NCBI GenBank assembly: GCA_018646675.1
Contig: JABGUH010000022.1
Coordinates: 1-64,000, forward strand
Source of the DNA: Bdellovibrionales bacterium
GTDB taxonomy: Bacteria; Bdellovibrionota; Bacteriovoracia; Bacteriovoracales; Bacteriovoracaceae
DNA length: 64,000 bases
Direction of reading: 5' to 3'
In this document: positions 7,834 to 16,502 of the stretch, one piece after another
How the letters are laid out: each line of letters starts with the position of its first letter
Position numbering within the stretch: position 1 is the stretch's first letter
Position numbers and translations under genes: made by a program
The notes under the pieces: generated by a model
The model's database searches: none
What the model was told of the DNA's origin: nothing
What the model saw: the letters and a program-made list of their open reading frames with translations, nothing else

Positions 7834-8955
7834 ATGGGATTTTTTCAAGTAGTTAGTCAGTTAAACTCCGGAGAGGCTCGTTGTGGAGTTATCTCTACCG
7901 CCCATGGTAAGATTGACACCCCGGTTTTTATGCCGGTTGGAACCAGGGGATCAGTCAAAACCCTCTGGCAACAGCAGCTAGAGGAGATGGATGCCTCAAT
8001 CATTTTGGGTAATACTTATCATCTCTATCTCCGGCCCGGACATCAGTTGATTGAGCGAGTAGGAGGAGGGCTGCACGGCTTTATCTCCTGGGATCGCCCA
8101 ATTCTAACTGACTCGGGAGGATTTCAGGTATTCTCGCTGTCAAAATTAAACAAGATGTCAGAGGAGGGAGTAACTTTCCAGTCCCATATTGATGGTTCCT
8201 ACCATCTGTTTACTCCCGAGCTTTCGATGGAGATTCAAAGGGCCTTGGGTAGCGATATTGTGATGTGCTTTGATGAGTGCCCCCCTCTTCCGGCGAAAAA
8301 AGAGCAGTTACGAGAGAGTATGGATTTGACCCTGCGTTGGGCCAAGCGATGTAGAGAGTTTTCCCTAAGAGATGAGCAGCACCTATTTGGGATTATACAG
8401 GGTGGTTTAGAGTTGGACCTACGGCAAGAGTGCCTGGAGCAGTTACGAGAGCTGGATTTTGCCGGTTACTCTTTGGGGGGGCTCTCTGTCGGTGAGAAAA
8501 ACGAGGAGATGGTGGAGTTTTGTCGTAACTTTGTCCCACGAATGGATCGTGATAAACCTCGCTATCTGATGGGGGTAGGAACTCCTCTCGATATTTTAAA
8601 TGGAGTCGCCACAGGTATTGATATGTTTGATTGTGTTCTTCCCACTCGAAATGCTCGTAATGGCCAGTTTATAACTTCCCACGGCCCGCTTAATATTAAA
8701 AAAGAGCGCTTTAAAGAGGATACTCTTCCCCCAGATCCCAACTGTCAGTGTGCTGTCTGCCAGCGCTATACTAGAAGTTATATCCGCCACTTAACCAATG
8801 TAGGGGAGTATTTAGCAGCCGAGTTGGCCAGCTACCATAATCTGTTCTTCTATCTGGATATGATGCGCAAAGTTAGAACGGCAATTCATAATGACACGTT
8901 TGACGATTATCACCAAACATTCTATAACGCCTACAATTCAAACCAGTGGAGTTAA
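7834..8955 (+). CDS. tgt: Queuine/preQ1 tRNA-guanine transglycosylase
   Basis: Tgt swaps the wobble guanine of GUN-anticodon tRNAs for preQ1. The active-site stretch TDSGGFQVFSLSKL with its catalytic Asp is near residue 95. DECPP, GIIQGG and GYSLGGLSVGE form the base-binding pocket. The nucleophile region MGVGTPLDILNGVATGIDMFDCVLPTRNARNG follows near 250. The zinc site C-x-C-x2-C with a later His (CQCAVC around residue 308) is intact. The 373-residue length is typical. It sits between queA and yajC, an arrangement common in proteobacteria. Confidence 0.97.
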   Translation: MGFFQVVSQLNSGEARCGVISTAHGKIDTPVFMPVGTRGSVKTLWQQQLEEMDASIILGNTYHLYLRPGHQLIERVGGGLHGFISWDRPILTDSGGFQVFSLSKLNKMSEEGVTFQSHIDGSYHLFTPELSMEIQRALGSDIVMCFDECPPLPAKKEQLRESMDLTLRWAKRCREFSLRDEQHLFGIIQGGLELDLRQECLEQLRELDFAGYSLGGLSVGEKNEEMVEFCRNFVPRMDRDKPRYLMGVGTPLDILNGVATGIDMFDCVLPTRNARNGQFITSHGPLNIKKERFKEDTLPPDPNCQCAVCQRYTRSYIRHLTNVGEYLAAELASYHNLFFYLDMMRKVRTAIHNDTFDDYHQTFYNAYNSNQWS

Positions 8956-8959
8956 ACTT

Positions 8960-9325
8960 ATGCTAGATTTATTGATTGGAAATGCTTATGCCCAAGGTAC
9001 CGCCGCAGCTCAGACGCCGAACCCTTTGGTCTCTTTTGCCCCTTTTGTTGTTATCTTTATCATCTTCTATTTTTTGATGATTCGCCCCCAGAAGAAGAAG
9101 ATGGAGCAGGAGCAGCAGATGTTAAACGCTCTCAACAAGGGAGATGAGGTTTATACTAAGTCTGGTCTGCTTGGAACCGTATCTGGCTTGACCGAAAAAA
9201 TTGTTACTTTGGAGATTGCCGAAGGTGTCAAAGTCAAGGTGCTCAAGCATCAGGTGGCCGGATTTGCCAAGGCACTATTTGAGAAGCGCGAAGAGGGTAA
9301 GAAGCCTCTTCCTGCAACTAAATAG
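8960..9325 (+). CDS. yajC: Preprotein translocase accessory subunit YajC
   Basis: YajC is the small inner-membrane partner of SecDF in the Sec holotranslocon. The 121-residue protein has a single transmembrane segment (FAPFVVIFIIFYFLMIRP, about residues 25-42) followed by QKKK and the conserved cytoplasmic stretch GDEVYTKSGLLGTVSGL. The ATG at 8960 has GGAG at 8948-8951. An upstream in-frame start inside tgt is not credible because it would spoil the short N-terminus. It is followed by tatA and then secD, so it is likely in one export operon. Confidence 0.94.
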   Translation: MLDLLIGNAYAQGTAAAQTPNPLVSFAPFVVIFIIFYFLMIRPQKKKMEQEQQMLNALNKGDEVYTKSGLLGTVSGLTEKIVTLEIAEGVKVKVLKHQVAGFAKALFEKREEGKKPLPATK

Positions 9326-9337
9326 AGGAGATAGTAG

Positions 9338-9763
9338 ATGTTTGGTCTCGGAATGGGCGAGATCCTGGTTATTTTGGTCATCGCCCTGATCTTTATTGGC
9401 CCTAAAAAGCTTCCAGAGCTGGCGCGTGGGGCGGGTAAGGCAATTCGTGAATTTCAACGCACTAAAAATGATATTGTTAACAATATCCAGCGCACTGAGG
9501 ATGAGGTGGCCCAAGCGGTAGATGAGCAGAAGTTGGGGACGCCCCAGGGGCAGGAGCAGAGTCAGGAGCGGGAGCAGGTTCAGGGGCAGAGTCAGGAGCA
9601 GGTTCAGGAACAGGAGCAGGGTCAGGAGCAGGTTCAGGAACAGGAGCAGGGTCAGGAGCAGAAGCAGGATCAAGAGCAGGTTCAGGAGCAGGGTCAGGAG
9701 CAGAAGCAGGATCAAGATCAAGAGGCTCCGATAGAGGGGTTGGGACGTAGTGATTTTTCCTAA
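9338..9763 (+). CDS. tatA: TatA-family twin-arginine translocase subunit with long Gln/Glu-rich tail
   Basis: The first 50 residues are a normal TatA/TatE: a hydrophobic helix (GMGEILVILVIALIFIGP), the hinge GPKKLPELAR and an amphipathic helix to about residue 50. TatA oligomers form the pore that exports folded twin-arginine proteins. From about residue 71 to 128 the tail is a low-complexity run of QE, QV, QG and QK dipeptides encoded by tandem hexamers and a 30-bp unit. This is far longer and more repetitive than usual TatA tails. The gene lies between yajC and secD, an uncommon place. TatB and TatC are not in the window. Confidence 0.9.
   Translation: MFGLGMGEILVILVIALIFIGPKKLPELARGAGKAIREFQRTKNDIVNNIQRTEDEVAQAVDEQKLGTPQGQEQSQEREQVQGQSQEQVQEQEQGQEQVQEQEQGQEQKQDQEQVQEQGQEQKQDQDQEAPIEGLGRSDFS
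9551..9723 (+). repeat. In-frame Gln/Glu-coding minisatellite in tatA
   Basis: The segment is built from hexamers of the type CAGGAG, CAGGTT, CAGGAA and CAGGGT, each coding Gln plus one residue. A 30-bp higher-order unit is perfectly duplicated at 9599-9628 and 9629-9658, with diverged partial units after it. The unit lengths are multiples of three, so copy changes alter tail length without shifting frame. A very similar array lies in der at 42003-42170. Confidence 0.9.
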
Positions 9764-9872
9764 TTTCTCCAGTGATTTACTTGCTATCTAAGGGAAGTTG
9801 TCTAATAATATTCCGTAGTTGATAATTGACTGTATTACTCCAATTCATAGCAGTGAAATAAGGTGGTTTTAG

Positions 9873-11579
9873 ATGAATAGAGGCTGGTGGTATCGTTTTG
9901 TCTTTCTGTTGGTAATTGTCTCAGTCTCGATACTGATGATTGTTCCCACAGTATTCAAATTTGATGAGGATAGTAGCTATCCGATCAAGTCCAAAATTAG
10001 CTTAGGGCTGGATCTACAGGGTGGTCTCTACATGATTTTAGGGATCGATTTTAATCGAGTATATCGCGATGAGATTAAAGGGTACGCCCGGAAGATCGAG
10101 TATCTGTTAAAAGATAATGAGATTAAAATGGAGATGGGGGAGTTAGATAGCGAAATCGCAGATGATGCTCGCCATAGTCTAACAATTACTAATCCTGATC
10201 AGGTAGAGGATGCTCGAGATAAGATTAAGAGTTACTTTGGTTCCATTTTGCGCTTGACCAAGATGGAGGGATCTACGCTGCAGTATGCTCTTGGGATTTC
10301 AGTTAAGAAGCGAATTGAGGAGCAGTCAGTCTCCAAGTCAATTGAGGTCATCCGTAACCGGATTGATGAGTTTGGTGTAACTGAGCCAGAGATTATTTCA
10401 CAAGGGAAGGATCGGATTATTGTTCAGCTACCGGGAGTCAAGGATATTGATCGGGCCAAAGAGTTGATTGGTAAGACCGCTAAGTTGGAGTTTCGTTTGG
10501 TAAATGATTCTGTTAGTGGTGCTACTATCAATAGCTGGATTGGGAAGGCTACCCAAGCAGGAATTGAGTACAAAAAAGGTGAGCGTTTCTCTGACTATAT
10601 TCAACGAATTAACGAGTTTTTAGGGGAGGATATCCCTAAAGGGTACCAGCTGGTTTTCAAGAAGGTACTTAATAAGGTGACAATGGAGATCGACCAGCAG
10701 ATTCCCTTTGTCGTGGAGGAGAACCCTCGCTTGACTGGTGATGATCTACAAGATGCTTATGTCCAGATTGATCAGCGTAAAAATGAGCCCTATGTATCAC
10801 TGAACTTTAAAACTAGTGGTGCCAAGCGGTTTGAAGAGGTGACGGGAGAAAATATCGGTAAGCGCTTGGCGGTTATTCTAGATGGAAATGTCTATACCGC
10901 TCCCAATATTCAGGCCAGGATCGGTGGTGGACGGGCCCAGATTACCATGGGGGCCGGTAGCTTTAACTCCTTGATGAAACAGTCCCGTGATATTGCTCTG
11001 GTTCTACGTGCAGGTGCTCTGCCGGTACAGTTAGACTTTTTAGAGCAGCGAATTGTGGGGCCAAGTCTAGGGGCCGACTCGATTGATAAAGCGAGAGTGG
11101 CGGGGGCGATTGGCTGTCTGTTGGTTTTTATCTTTATCCTATTCTATTACAAAATTTCCGGCACGATTGCCGCCATCACTTTGACTTTAAATATCTTGTT
11201 AGTACTAGCAGCACTTGTCGGGCTTGAAGCAACTCTTACTCTGCCGGGCATTGCCGGGATTGCTCTGACTATCGGTATGGCAGTTGATGCTAACATTATC
11301 ATCTACGAGCGGATACGTGAGGAGGTGGTCAAGGGAGTTAATAACTATAAGGCAGTAGAAGGTGGATTCAAGCACGCTTTTTGGACCATCATTGATGCCA
11401 ACATTACTACCGGCTTAGCGGGTCTTTGCTTACTAAATTTTGGTACTGGACCGATTAGAGGTTTTGCCATCACGCTATTGATTGGAATTGTGGTTACTGT
11501 ATATACCTCCTACTTTGGCGGTAAGCTGCTATTTGATTTTTACATGAATAAAGTTGAAGGACAGGATCTTAGTATCTAG
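9873..11579 (+). CDS. secD: Protein translocase subunit SecD
   Basis: SecD works with SecF to pull secreted proteins across the inner membrane using the proton gradient. The N-terminal transmembrane helix is followed by LGLDLQGGLYMILG near residue 45 and a large periplasmic part. This contains the repeated beta regions and the LPGVKDIDRAKELIG stretch. The C-terminal RND-like membrane half starts near residue 390 (GADSIDKARVAG) and holds TLPGIAGIALTIGMAVDANI, the conserved TM4 with the Asp thought to carry protons. The 568-residue length is normal. An AAGGTGG site precedes the ATG. A 109-base gap separates it from tatA. Confidence 0.96.
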   Translation: MNRGWWYRFVFLLVIVSVSILMIVPTVFKFDEDSSYPIKSKISLGLDLQGGLYMILGIDFNRVYRDEIKGYARKIEYLLKDNEIKMEMGELDSEIADDARHSLTITNPDQVEDARDKIKSYFGSILRLTKMEGSTLQYALGISVKKRIEEQSVSKSIEVIRNRIDEFGVTEPEIISQGKDRIIVQLPGVKDIDRAKELIGKTAKLEFRLVNDSVSGATINSWIGKATQAGIEYKKGERFSDYIQRINEFLGEDIPKGYQLVFKKVLNKVTMEIDQQIPFVVEENPRLTGDDLQDAYVQIDQRKNEPYVSLNFKTSGAKRFEEVTGENIGKRLAVILDGNVYTAPNIQARIGGGRAQITMGAGSFNSLMKQSRDIALVLRAGALPVQLDFLEQRIVGPSLGADSIDKARVAGAIGCLLVFIFILFYYKISGTIAAITLTLNILLVLAALVGLEATLTLPGIAGIALTIGMAVDANIIIYERIREEVVKGVNNYKAVEGGFKHAFWTIIDANITTGLAGLCLLNFGTGPIRGFAITLLIGIVVTVYTSYFGGKLLFDFYMNKVEGQDLSI

Positions 11580-11611
11580 TTGATAGATAGTTTTTTAAGG
11601 AGCAAAAAGAG

Positions 11612-12535
11612 ATGATTGAGTTTATTAGCCGAAATACTAAGATTAATTTTGTCTCTCATTTTCCGATCACTTCGATTATATCGGTGTTATTAGTGACGGG
11701 GGCAATTATTCTGCTTTTTACCCGAATAGAGTATGGGGTTGATTTTCGCGGCGGCGCAGAGATCCAATTGAAATTTGATCGAGCCGTTTCTTTGGGAGAG
11801 TTGAGATCTACCTTGAAAAGAGGGGGGTTTAGTGGTGCTTCGGTGCAGACTATTGGACCAGAAGGGGACAATGAGTATTTGATCAAGGTGCTAGCCTCTA
11901 AGGAAAATTTAAATCAGGTGGCCGAAAAACTCTCCCATGCAGTTCAGCAGGAGTATCAGACCCAAGGGGCAAGGATTCGAAAGGTTGACATTGTTGGCCC
12001 CAAGGCGGGTGCGCAACTCCGAATTGCTGGCTTTCAAGCGATGGGTTGGGCGCTGATTGCAATTATGATCTATATCGGATTGCGTTTTGATTTTAAATAC
12101 TCTCCGGGAGCGATTGTGGCCCTGCTTCATGATGTGAGTATTATTTTGGGGATCTTTGCTTTAACCGGGACCGAGTTTACTCTTCAGACGGTAGCGGCCC
12201 TACTGGCCGTGATTGGCTATTCGGTCAACGATACCGTTATTGTCTATGATCGCGTCCGGGAACATGAGGAGCGCTACTCCGGTGTGGAGCTGAAAACTCA
12301 TATTAACAATGCGGTTAATGAGACACTCTCTCGAACCATATTAACTTCAGGTACGACTCTTTTTATCTCCATTACCATGTATTTTTTCGGTGGATTAGCA
12401 ATTAAGGACTTCTTTTTGGCAATTTCCCTAGGTGTTTTGGTTGGAACTTACTCCTCCATCTATGTGGCAGCCAATGTGACCTTGTTGTTGGATCGTTTTC
12501 AACAGGCACGAGTTCCTAAAGGTCAAAAAGTCTAA
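11612..12535 (+). CDS. secF: Protein translocase subunit SecF
   Basis: SecF is the smaller partner of SecD. It has one N-terminal helix, a short periplasmic domain opening with VDFRGGAEIQLKF near residue 46, and five C-terminal helices. The TM4 signature AALLAVIGYSVNDTVIVYDRVRE with its conserved Asp is near 200. The length of 307 residues is typical. AAGGAG lies just upstream, 32 bases after secD. The stop is one base from the TTG of the next gene, suggesting coupled translation of an extra membrane protein. Confidence 0.96.
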   Translation: MIEFISRNTKINFVSHFPITSIISVLLVTGAIILLFTRIEYGVDFRGGAEIQLKFDRAVSLGELRSTLKRGGFSGASVQTIGPEGDNEYLIKVLASKENLNQVAEKLSHAVQQEYQTQGARIRKVDIVGPKAGAQLRIAGFQAMGWALIAIMIYIGLRFDFKYSPGAIVALLHDVSIILGIFALTGTEFTLQTVAALLAVIGYSVNDTVIVYDRVREHEERYSGVELKTHINNAVNETLSRTILTSGTTLFISITMYFFGGLAIKDFFLAISLGVLVGTYSSIYVAANVTLLLDRFQQARVPKGQKV

Positions 12536-12536
12536 A

Positions 12537-13184
12537 TTGAGGGGGAAGCCAATTTTCCAGCTTGTTCCAAATCTTCTAATTGTTACTCTGCTTGGGATGG
12601 TTTCGTCTCAACTTTCTGCTAATGATGATTTAGAGAAATTATTAGATCGCCAGCAAATTGAGAGTAATCAAGTATTGGAGCAAGTCCAAAAGAGGTTTGG
12701 AGTTGGGGGAGATGGTCACCCTAAAGCGGTGGGCAGTGATGGCCGGTTAACTACTGTCCTCTCTTTTTCTGACTCAGTTTATCACAATCTAGAGCCATTT
12801 CGTCGTCGTGGAGTAGAGGGGACTAAGCAGTTGTTGTGGGATCAAATTGATCAACACCCTTTGCCACTAGTTGGACACTTCCCGCCTGAGGGGTTAGTAG
12901 ACTTTACGGCAGAACTACTGGCCAACCCTACGGCCCTACCATCATTGGCCAAAATCATTGAACGGCCCGGTAAGTTGCGTATCTTTTTATGGATAGTATT
13001 AGGGTCATTTATTTTTGGAGTTGTTTGGCGTCTTTTCTCCCCTTCCCGCCGGGCATTTAAGGCTATTTTAGCTTATTGGTGGCGTTTTCTAGTTTTAAAC
13101 TCTATTCGGATTGGCGGTTTTCTCTATCTGTTTCATGGGGAGCTAAAGCCAATTTGGCGTCTACTTCGTGCCAGATATTTTTAA
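12537..13184 (+). CDS. Membrane protein of unknown function downstream of secF
   Basis: I do not recognise a family for this 215-residue protein. It starts with a likely signal sequence or membrane anchor (LVPNLLIVTLLGMVSSQLSA). A soluble part of about 120 residues follows, then a second hydrophobic stretch (IFLWIVLGSFIFGVVWRLF, about residues 145-163) and a basic, aromatic C-terminus (AILAYWWRFLVLNSIRIGGFLYLF). The start is TTG at 12537, one base after secF, without a clear ribosome binding site, so coupling to secF is likely. Its position suggests a role linked to protein export, but that is only context. Confidence 0.7.
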   Translation: MRGKPIFQLVPNLLIVTLLGMVSSQLSANDDLEKLLDRQQIESNQVLEQVQKRFGVGGDGHPKAVGSDGRLTTVLSFSDSVYHNLEPFRRRGVEGTKQLLWDQIDQHPLPLVGHFPPEGLVDFTAELLANPTALPSLAKIIERPGKLRIFLWIVLGSFIFGVVWRLFSPSRRAFKAILAYWWRFLVLNSIRIGGFLYLFHGELKPIWRLLRARYF

Positions 13185-13197
13185 TCGGAAATGATTA

Positions 13198-14742
13198 TTA
13201 CTGGATGGCATCACCCTTGGGAACACAGCCGTAGCGTTTATCTGAAGGGCGGACTGATGTTGGTAGATCGTTACTTGTATTAGTGCTGCCAATGTCAGCA
13301 GCATACTTTATAGTGTAGATTCTTTGATCAGATTTACGCACATATGGATTAGTGGTGTCTGGCGGATAGTAGAACATGATGGTTTTAGTGCTGGCAGTAA
13401 CTTCATCAGGTACGTAGTGCTGGCCATTTTCATAGTAAAACCAGATCTCCTTTAGGATGGTTTCACGTATAACCATAACATCGTTGGGATAGTTGTGAAC
13501 CGCTCCGCTGGAGTCGATGATTACTAATGGCTCTCGCTCGGCCAGATAGATCGCTTCAGTATCAACTCCAATTAGCTCTTTTAGTACTCGGAAGATAGGT
13601 TGATTACCATTGTAGTGTTCCTGGGTTGGGCAGAAGGCCCGGTTGGTTTGACTGTCTACCCAGGGAGTCATGAAGTATCCATGACGAGGCAGCGAGGTAG
13701 AGCTGTCGGTGGTCGGTCGATTGGCCCACGTGAAGGATGAGAAGAGATTAATTGTCGATGTAACATTGTACTCATCCAGCAGGCGTCTCTCAATTAGTTC
13801 ATGAACATCAATTATGGTTGAAGCGTCTGCATCTACAAAGCGAGGATCACTCTGGTTCCAGAGCATAAAGTTTCGAGGTTGATTCTCTAGCCGTGGATAT
13901 AAGGGGCCATCAATATCGCCGTAGGTATTAACATCATGGCAAAAGAGGTACTTCCAAAGACCATTTAACTCCCCAGGGCTTAGTGGAGGGGGAAGGTTGT
14001 TCTCAGCGTAGTAGTAGTGAAGTCGTACCATTCCCTCGTAATCGTAGGGCTCACTATCTGGTATCCCTCTGCGGTTGATGCAACTATATTGTGAAACTGG
14101 CATAATCTGTAACGGGCCGCTAACTGGGGTATCGGTTGAAGGAGGTTCTATCATTCGGATCTGGAACTCATCAGATGAAGCATCTGATCCAGATGATCCT
14201 TCAACTAAAGTGGCTACATAGGTTACATTCTGCGGGAGACTATTGATATTAACAGAGAACATCTTGGAGCCAGGAGTTAGATCTTGAATATCTAAATATT
14301 TTGTAGTTTGACCATCATAGAGTTTCAGGGAGCATGACGGACTAAAAAAACCATCCTCAATCTCTTTGTAACACCAGTTGTAGAGGTCCCCCAGCTCACT
14401 ATTCAACTCAATCTCCGCCCCCAGTGCTACTCGTACGTGGAGGGTGGGCTGAGTCGTTTGGGGAGCTGATGCGCAGTAGCTATCACAATCGTTAAGGATA
14501 ACTGCTTTGCCACTTTTACAGGCACAGTAGTCCCGTTGAATAAATACTTGTCGATCAGGGCGAACTACCTCTTCTACTGGTACAGCGACCGTGCTGTCGT
14601 CCTCTGTATTGGTATCATTTGCCAGTTGGGTAAAATCTACTACCGCTTCATGGCCTCCACGGCCCGGATCGGTAATGCATCCACTGAACAACAGCGTTGT
14701 TAATAGTAGCATTGCAATATGGATCAATTTAACTCTTACCAT
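13198..14742 (-). CDS. Large secreted lipoprotein, function unknown
   Basis: The N-terminus is a lipoprotein signal with lipobox FSGC (Cys about residue 22). A Thr/Asp-rich linker follows, then a Cys-rich stretch (CACKSGKAVILNDCDSYC, about residues 73-90) that may form disulfides. The remaining 400 residues are rich in Tyr, Pro and Asn with no motif I can assign. A GAGG ribosome binding site lies before the ATG. It converges with the previous gene over 13 bases. It resembles the large unassigned lipoproteins typical of predatory or environmental Gram-negative bacteria. Confidence 0.8.
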   Translation of the reverse strand: MVRVKLIHIAMLLLTTLLFSGCITDPGRGGHEAVVDFTQLANDTNTEDDSTVAVPVEEVVRPDRQVFIQRDYCACKSGKAVILNDCDSYCASAPQTTQPTLHVRVALGAEIELNSELGDLYNWCYKEIEDGFFSPSCSLKLYDGQTTKYLDIQDLTPGSKMFSVNINSLPQNVTYVATLVEGSSGSDASSDEFQIRMIEPPSTDTPVSGPLQIMPVSQYSCINRRGIPDSEPYDYEGMVRLHYYYAENNLPPPLSPGELNGLWKYLFCHDVNTYGDIDGPLYPRLENQPRNFMLWNQSDPRFVDADASTIIDVHELIERRLLDEYNVTSTINLFSSFTWANRPTTDSSTSLPRHGYFMTPWVDSQTNRAFCPTQEHYNGNQPIFRVLKELIGVDTEAIYLAEREPLVIIDSSGAVHNYPNDVMVIRETILKEIWFYYENGQHYVPDEVTASTKTIMFYYPPDTTNPYVRKSDQRIYTIKYAADIGSTNTSNDLPTSVRPSDKRYGCVPKGDAIQ

Positions 14743-15144
14743 CTATCCTCAACTACCTATCTAAGGTGGGGAGAGAAATCACCCTCCTTAGAAACATATC
14801 GGTTAACAAAACTGACTACTTTAGTCTTTTATGCCAATTCTGTTATATTTTAAGGGGATACGGCCCTGGCCCAAACTTATATTTAAAAACCTAATTTATA
14901 TAAGTAATTTTAGCTGTTTAGTGTAAAGTCAAGGGAGAGACCAATTGAGCCTTTTGCCACTTTTTGGTGGCAATTGGTGTGATAAATGGTTGGGCCACAC
15001 TAATAACTGCTTAAAATATTTGTAGAAACTCTTAACTAGTTTAATTTTTGTGCCGATAGAGACCTCATAACAGTTTGGATGGGTGTATTAATTCAATTAA
15101 CAATTGGCCCGAAAGTTATTAGGAAGAAAAACAAGGAGATTGGC
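14743..15144. other. 400-bp intergenic region with nested inverted repeats
   Basis: No convincing gene is present. AAGGTGGG at 14763-14770 and CCCTCCTT at 14782-14789 form an imperfect hairpin just upstream of the lipoprotein gene. CCAATTG at 14941-14947 can pair with CAATTGG at 14971-14977. The overlapping TTGCCAC at 14954-14960 can pair instead with GTGGCAA at 14967-14973, giving two mutually exclusive hairpins. These precede the IHF/HU gene. AT-rich stretches elsewhere may be promoters, but no strong -35/-10 pair was found. Confidence 0.5.
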
Positions 15145-15450
15145 ATGACAAAGGCAGATCTGATAACAGCTTTGGAAAAGAGTGCGAAGGTTACTCATAA
15201 ACAGGCAGAACGGATCGTAAATATCTGCTTTGAGAGTATGATCAGATCACTGTATGAGGATGAGCGGATTGAGATCAGAGGTTTTGGATCCTTCGCAAAT
15301 AGAAATTATAAATATTATAATGGTCGTAATCCTCGTACCGGGAAAGTTGTTGAGGTTAATCAGAAAAAGGTTCCATTTTTCAAAGTGGGTAAAGAGTTAA
15401 AGGAGCTGGTTGAAAATGGTCGAGGTGAGCGAATAATTCGCGATGCCTAA
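15145..15450 (+). CDS. IHF/HU-family DNA-binding protein
   Basis: The 101-residue protein opens MTKADLI and shows the DNA-bending beta-arm region RIEIRGFGSFANRN and NPRTGKVVEV (about residues 42-68) of the HU/IHF family. This arm usually carries an RNPRTG-like tip; here it is GRNPRTG. Dimers bend DNA and help in replication, recombination and promoter architecture. The RGFGSF form is closer to IHF than to HU, but the subunit type cannot be settled here. The ATG at 15145 is preceded by AAGGAG at 15133-15138. An upstream start at 15079 lacks support. Confidence 0.92.
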   Translation: MTKADLITALEKSAKVTHKQAERIVNICFESMIRSLYEDERIEIRGFGSFANRNYKYYNGRNPRTGKVVEVNQKKVPFFKVGKELKELVENGRGERIIRDA

Positions 15451-15506
15451 CCAAGTAGCACTTTAGTCTCAAACAGTTTCAACTATTACCATTAATCTAG
15501 TTACAG

Positions 15507-15884
15507 ATGGGTATAATGAATAACCAGCCTCTTGATTTGCCTAAAATTATCGAAACATTACGCGAGTTTGCGAATGAGCGTGATTGGGATCAATTTCACT
15601 CTCTAAAAAATCTATCGGTGGCCCTAACGGTTGAGGCCAGTGAGTTGATGGAGCACTTTCAGTGGCTAAGTGAGCAGCAGTCAAATAATTTAAGTGCAGA
15701 GCAACAAGAGAGAGTGAGTGAAGAGGTGGCAGATGTTTTTTGCTACCTAGTCCGTTTTTGTGACTTGGCGGCGATTGATTTAAATGATGCATTTTGGAAA
15801 AAGCATAAGATTAATCGAGAGAAGTACCCGGTGGAGTTGGCACGAGGGAGTGCTAAAAAGTATACTGACCTACCATCTAAATAG
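15507..15884 (+). CDS. MazG-like nucleotide pyrophosphohydrolase
   Basis: The sequence fits the short all-alpha NTP pyrophosphatase group related to dCTP pyrophosphatase. It has RDWDQFHSLKNLSVALTVEASELMEHFQW near residues 26-54, with the metal-binding ExxE pattern, and SEEVADVFCYLVRFCD near 80 giving the second ExxD. Such enzymes clean unusual nucleotides from the pool. About 125 residues is usual. ATGs at 15507 and 15516 are both possible; neither has a good ribosome binding site. A TATAAT at 15512-15517 overlaps the start. The gene converges with the YchJ gene over 11 bases. Confidence 0.88.
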   Translation: MGIMNNQPLDLPKIIETLREFANERDWDQFHSLKNLSVALTVEASELMEHFQWLSEQQSNNLSAEQQERVSEEVADVFCYLVRFCDLAAIDLNDAFWKKHKINREKYPVELARGSAKKYTDLPSK

Positions 15885-15895
15885 TAAGCAATCAA

Positions 15896-16381
15896 TTAAC
15901 CACAGCATTTTTTATATTTTTTATTAGAACCACAAGGGCATGGCTGATTGCGGCCTACTTTTGGTTTACTATTACGAATTGTTTTTGCTTTGGGTGTTTC
16001 ACTATCCGTATAGAACCACTGATTTTCCAATTTTTCAAATCGGCTGATCTCATAGGATTGATAGGTACCACTTTTGTTTTTATAGTTTGCCCTAAACTCA
16101 ACAACACCACTGCTGTCAGAACTCCCACCCTTTTGTGTGGAGATAATGTCAAGTCCTAGCCACTCTGAGTTTTTAGACCACTCTTCAGTTGCCTTGGGAT
16201 CATAATCATTGCGATGATCGGGATGGATTGTCTGATGGAGATAGTCCGTTCTTGCTTCAACGTAAGCACTGTAGCGGGAGCGCATCAGTTTTTCAGCAGT
16301 ATCAGGTAGTGCTGTCTGGGAGTGATAAGGTTCACAGCAATTTTGATACTCTTGACCGGAGTTACACGGACATGGTTTCAT
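15896..16381 (-). CDS. ychJ: YchJ-family protein with two SEC-C motifs
   Basis: A SEC-C zinc motif opens the protein ([13 protein letters not shown], residues about 3-15) and another closes it ([13 protein letters not shown]). The middle part follows the YchJ/UPF0225 pattern, including [12 protein letters not shown] near residue 29 and the DIISTQKGG and VEFRANYK stretches of an NTF2-like fold. SEC-C motifs bind zinc and often contact proteins such as SecB or ribosomal partners, but YchJ has no firm function. At 161 residues it matches the family. It is divergent from gluQ. Confidence 0.93.
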   Translation of the reverse strand: MKPCPCNSGQEYQNCCEPYHSQTALPDTAEKLMRSRYSAYVEARTDYLHQTIHPDHRNDYDPKATEEWSKNSEWLGLDIISTQKGGSSDSSGVVEFRANYKNKSGTYQSYEISRFEKLENQWFYTDSETPKAKTIRNSKPKVGRNQPCPCGSNKKYKKCCG

Positions 16382-16502
16382 TACGGCATCCTCCCATTTA
16401 AGTAGATATGGATTTACACATTAGTAGATAAATGCATAGATAATATAATACGGTTTGGTGTATATAAAATCAACAAATAGCTTTTTTGGCATTGAGAGAT
16501 TT

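Noticed and set aside
9275-9721. Leu-rich frame on the minus strand across tatA
   Set aside because: It is the reverse reading of the CAGGAG repeat and has no start signal or homology.
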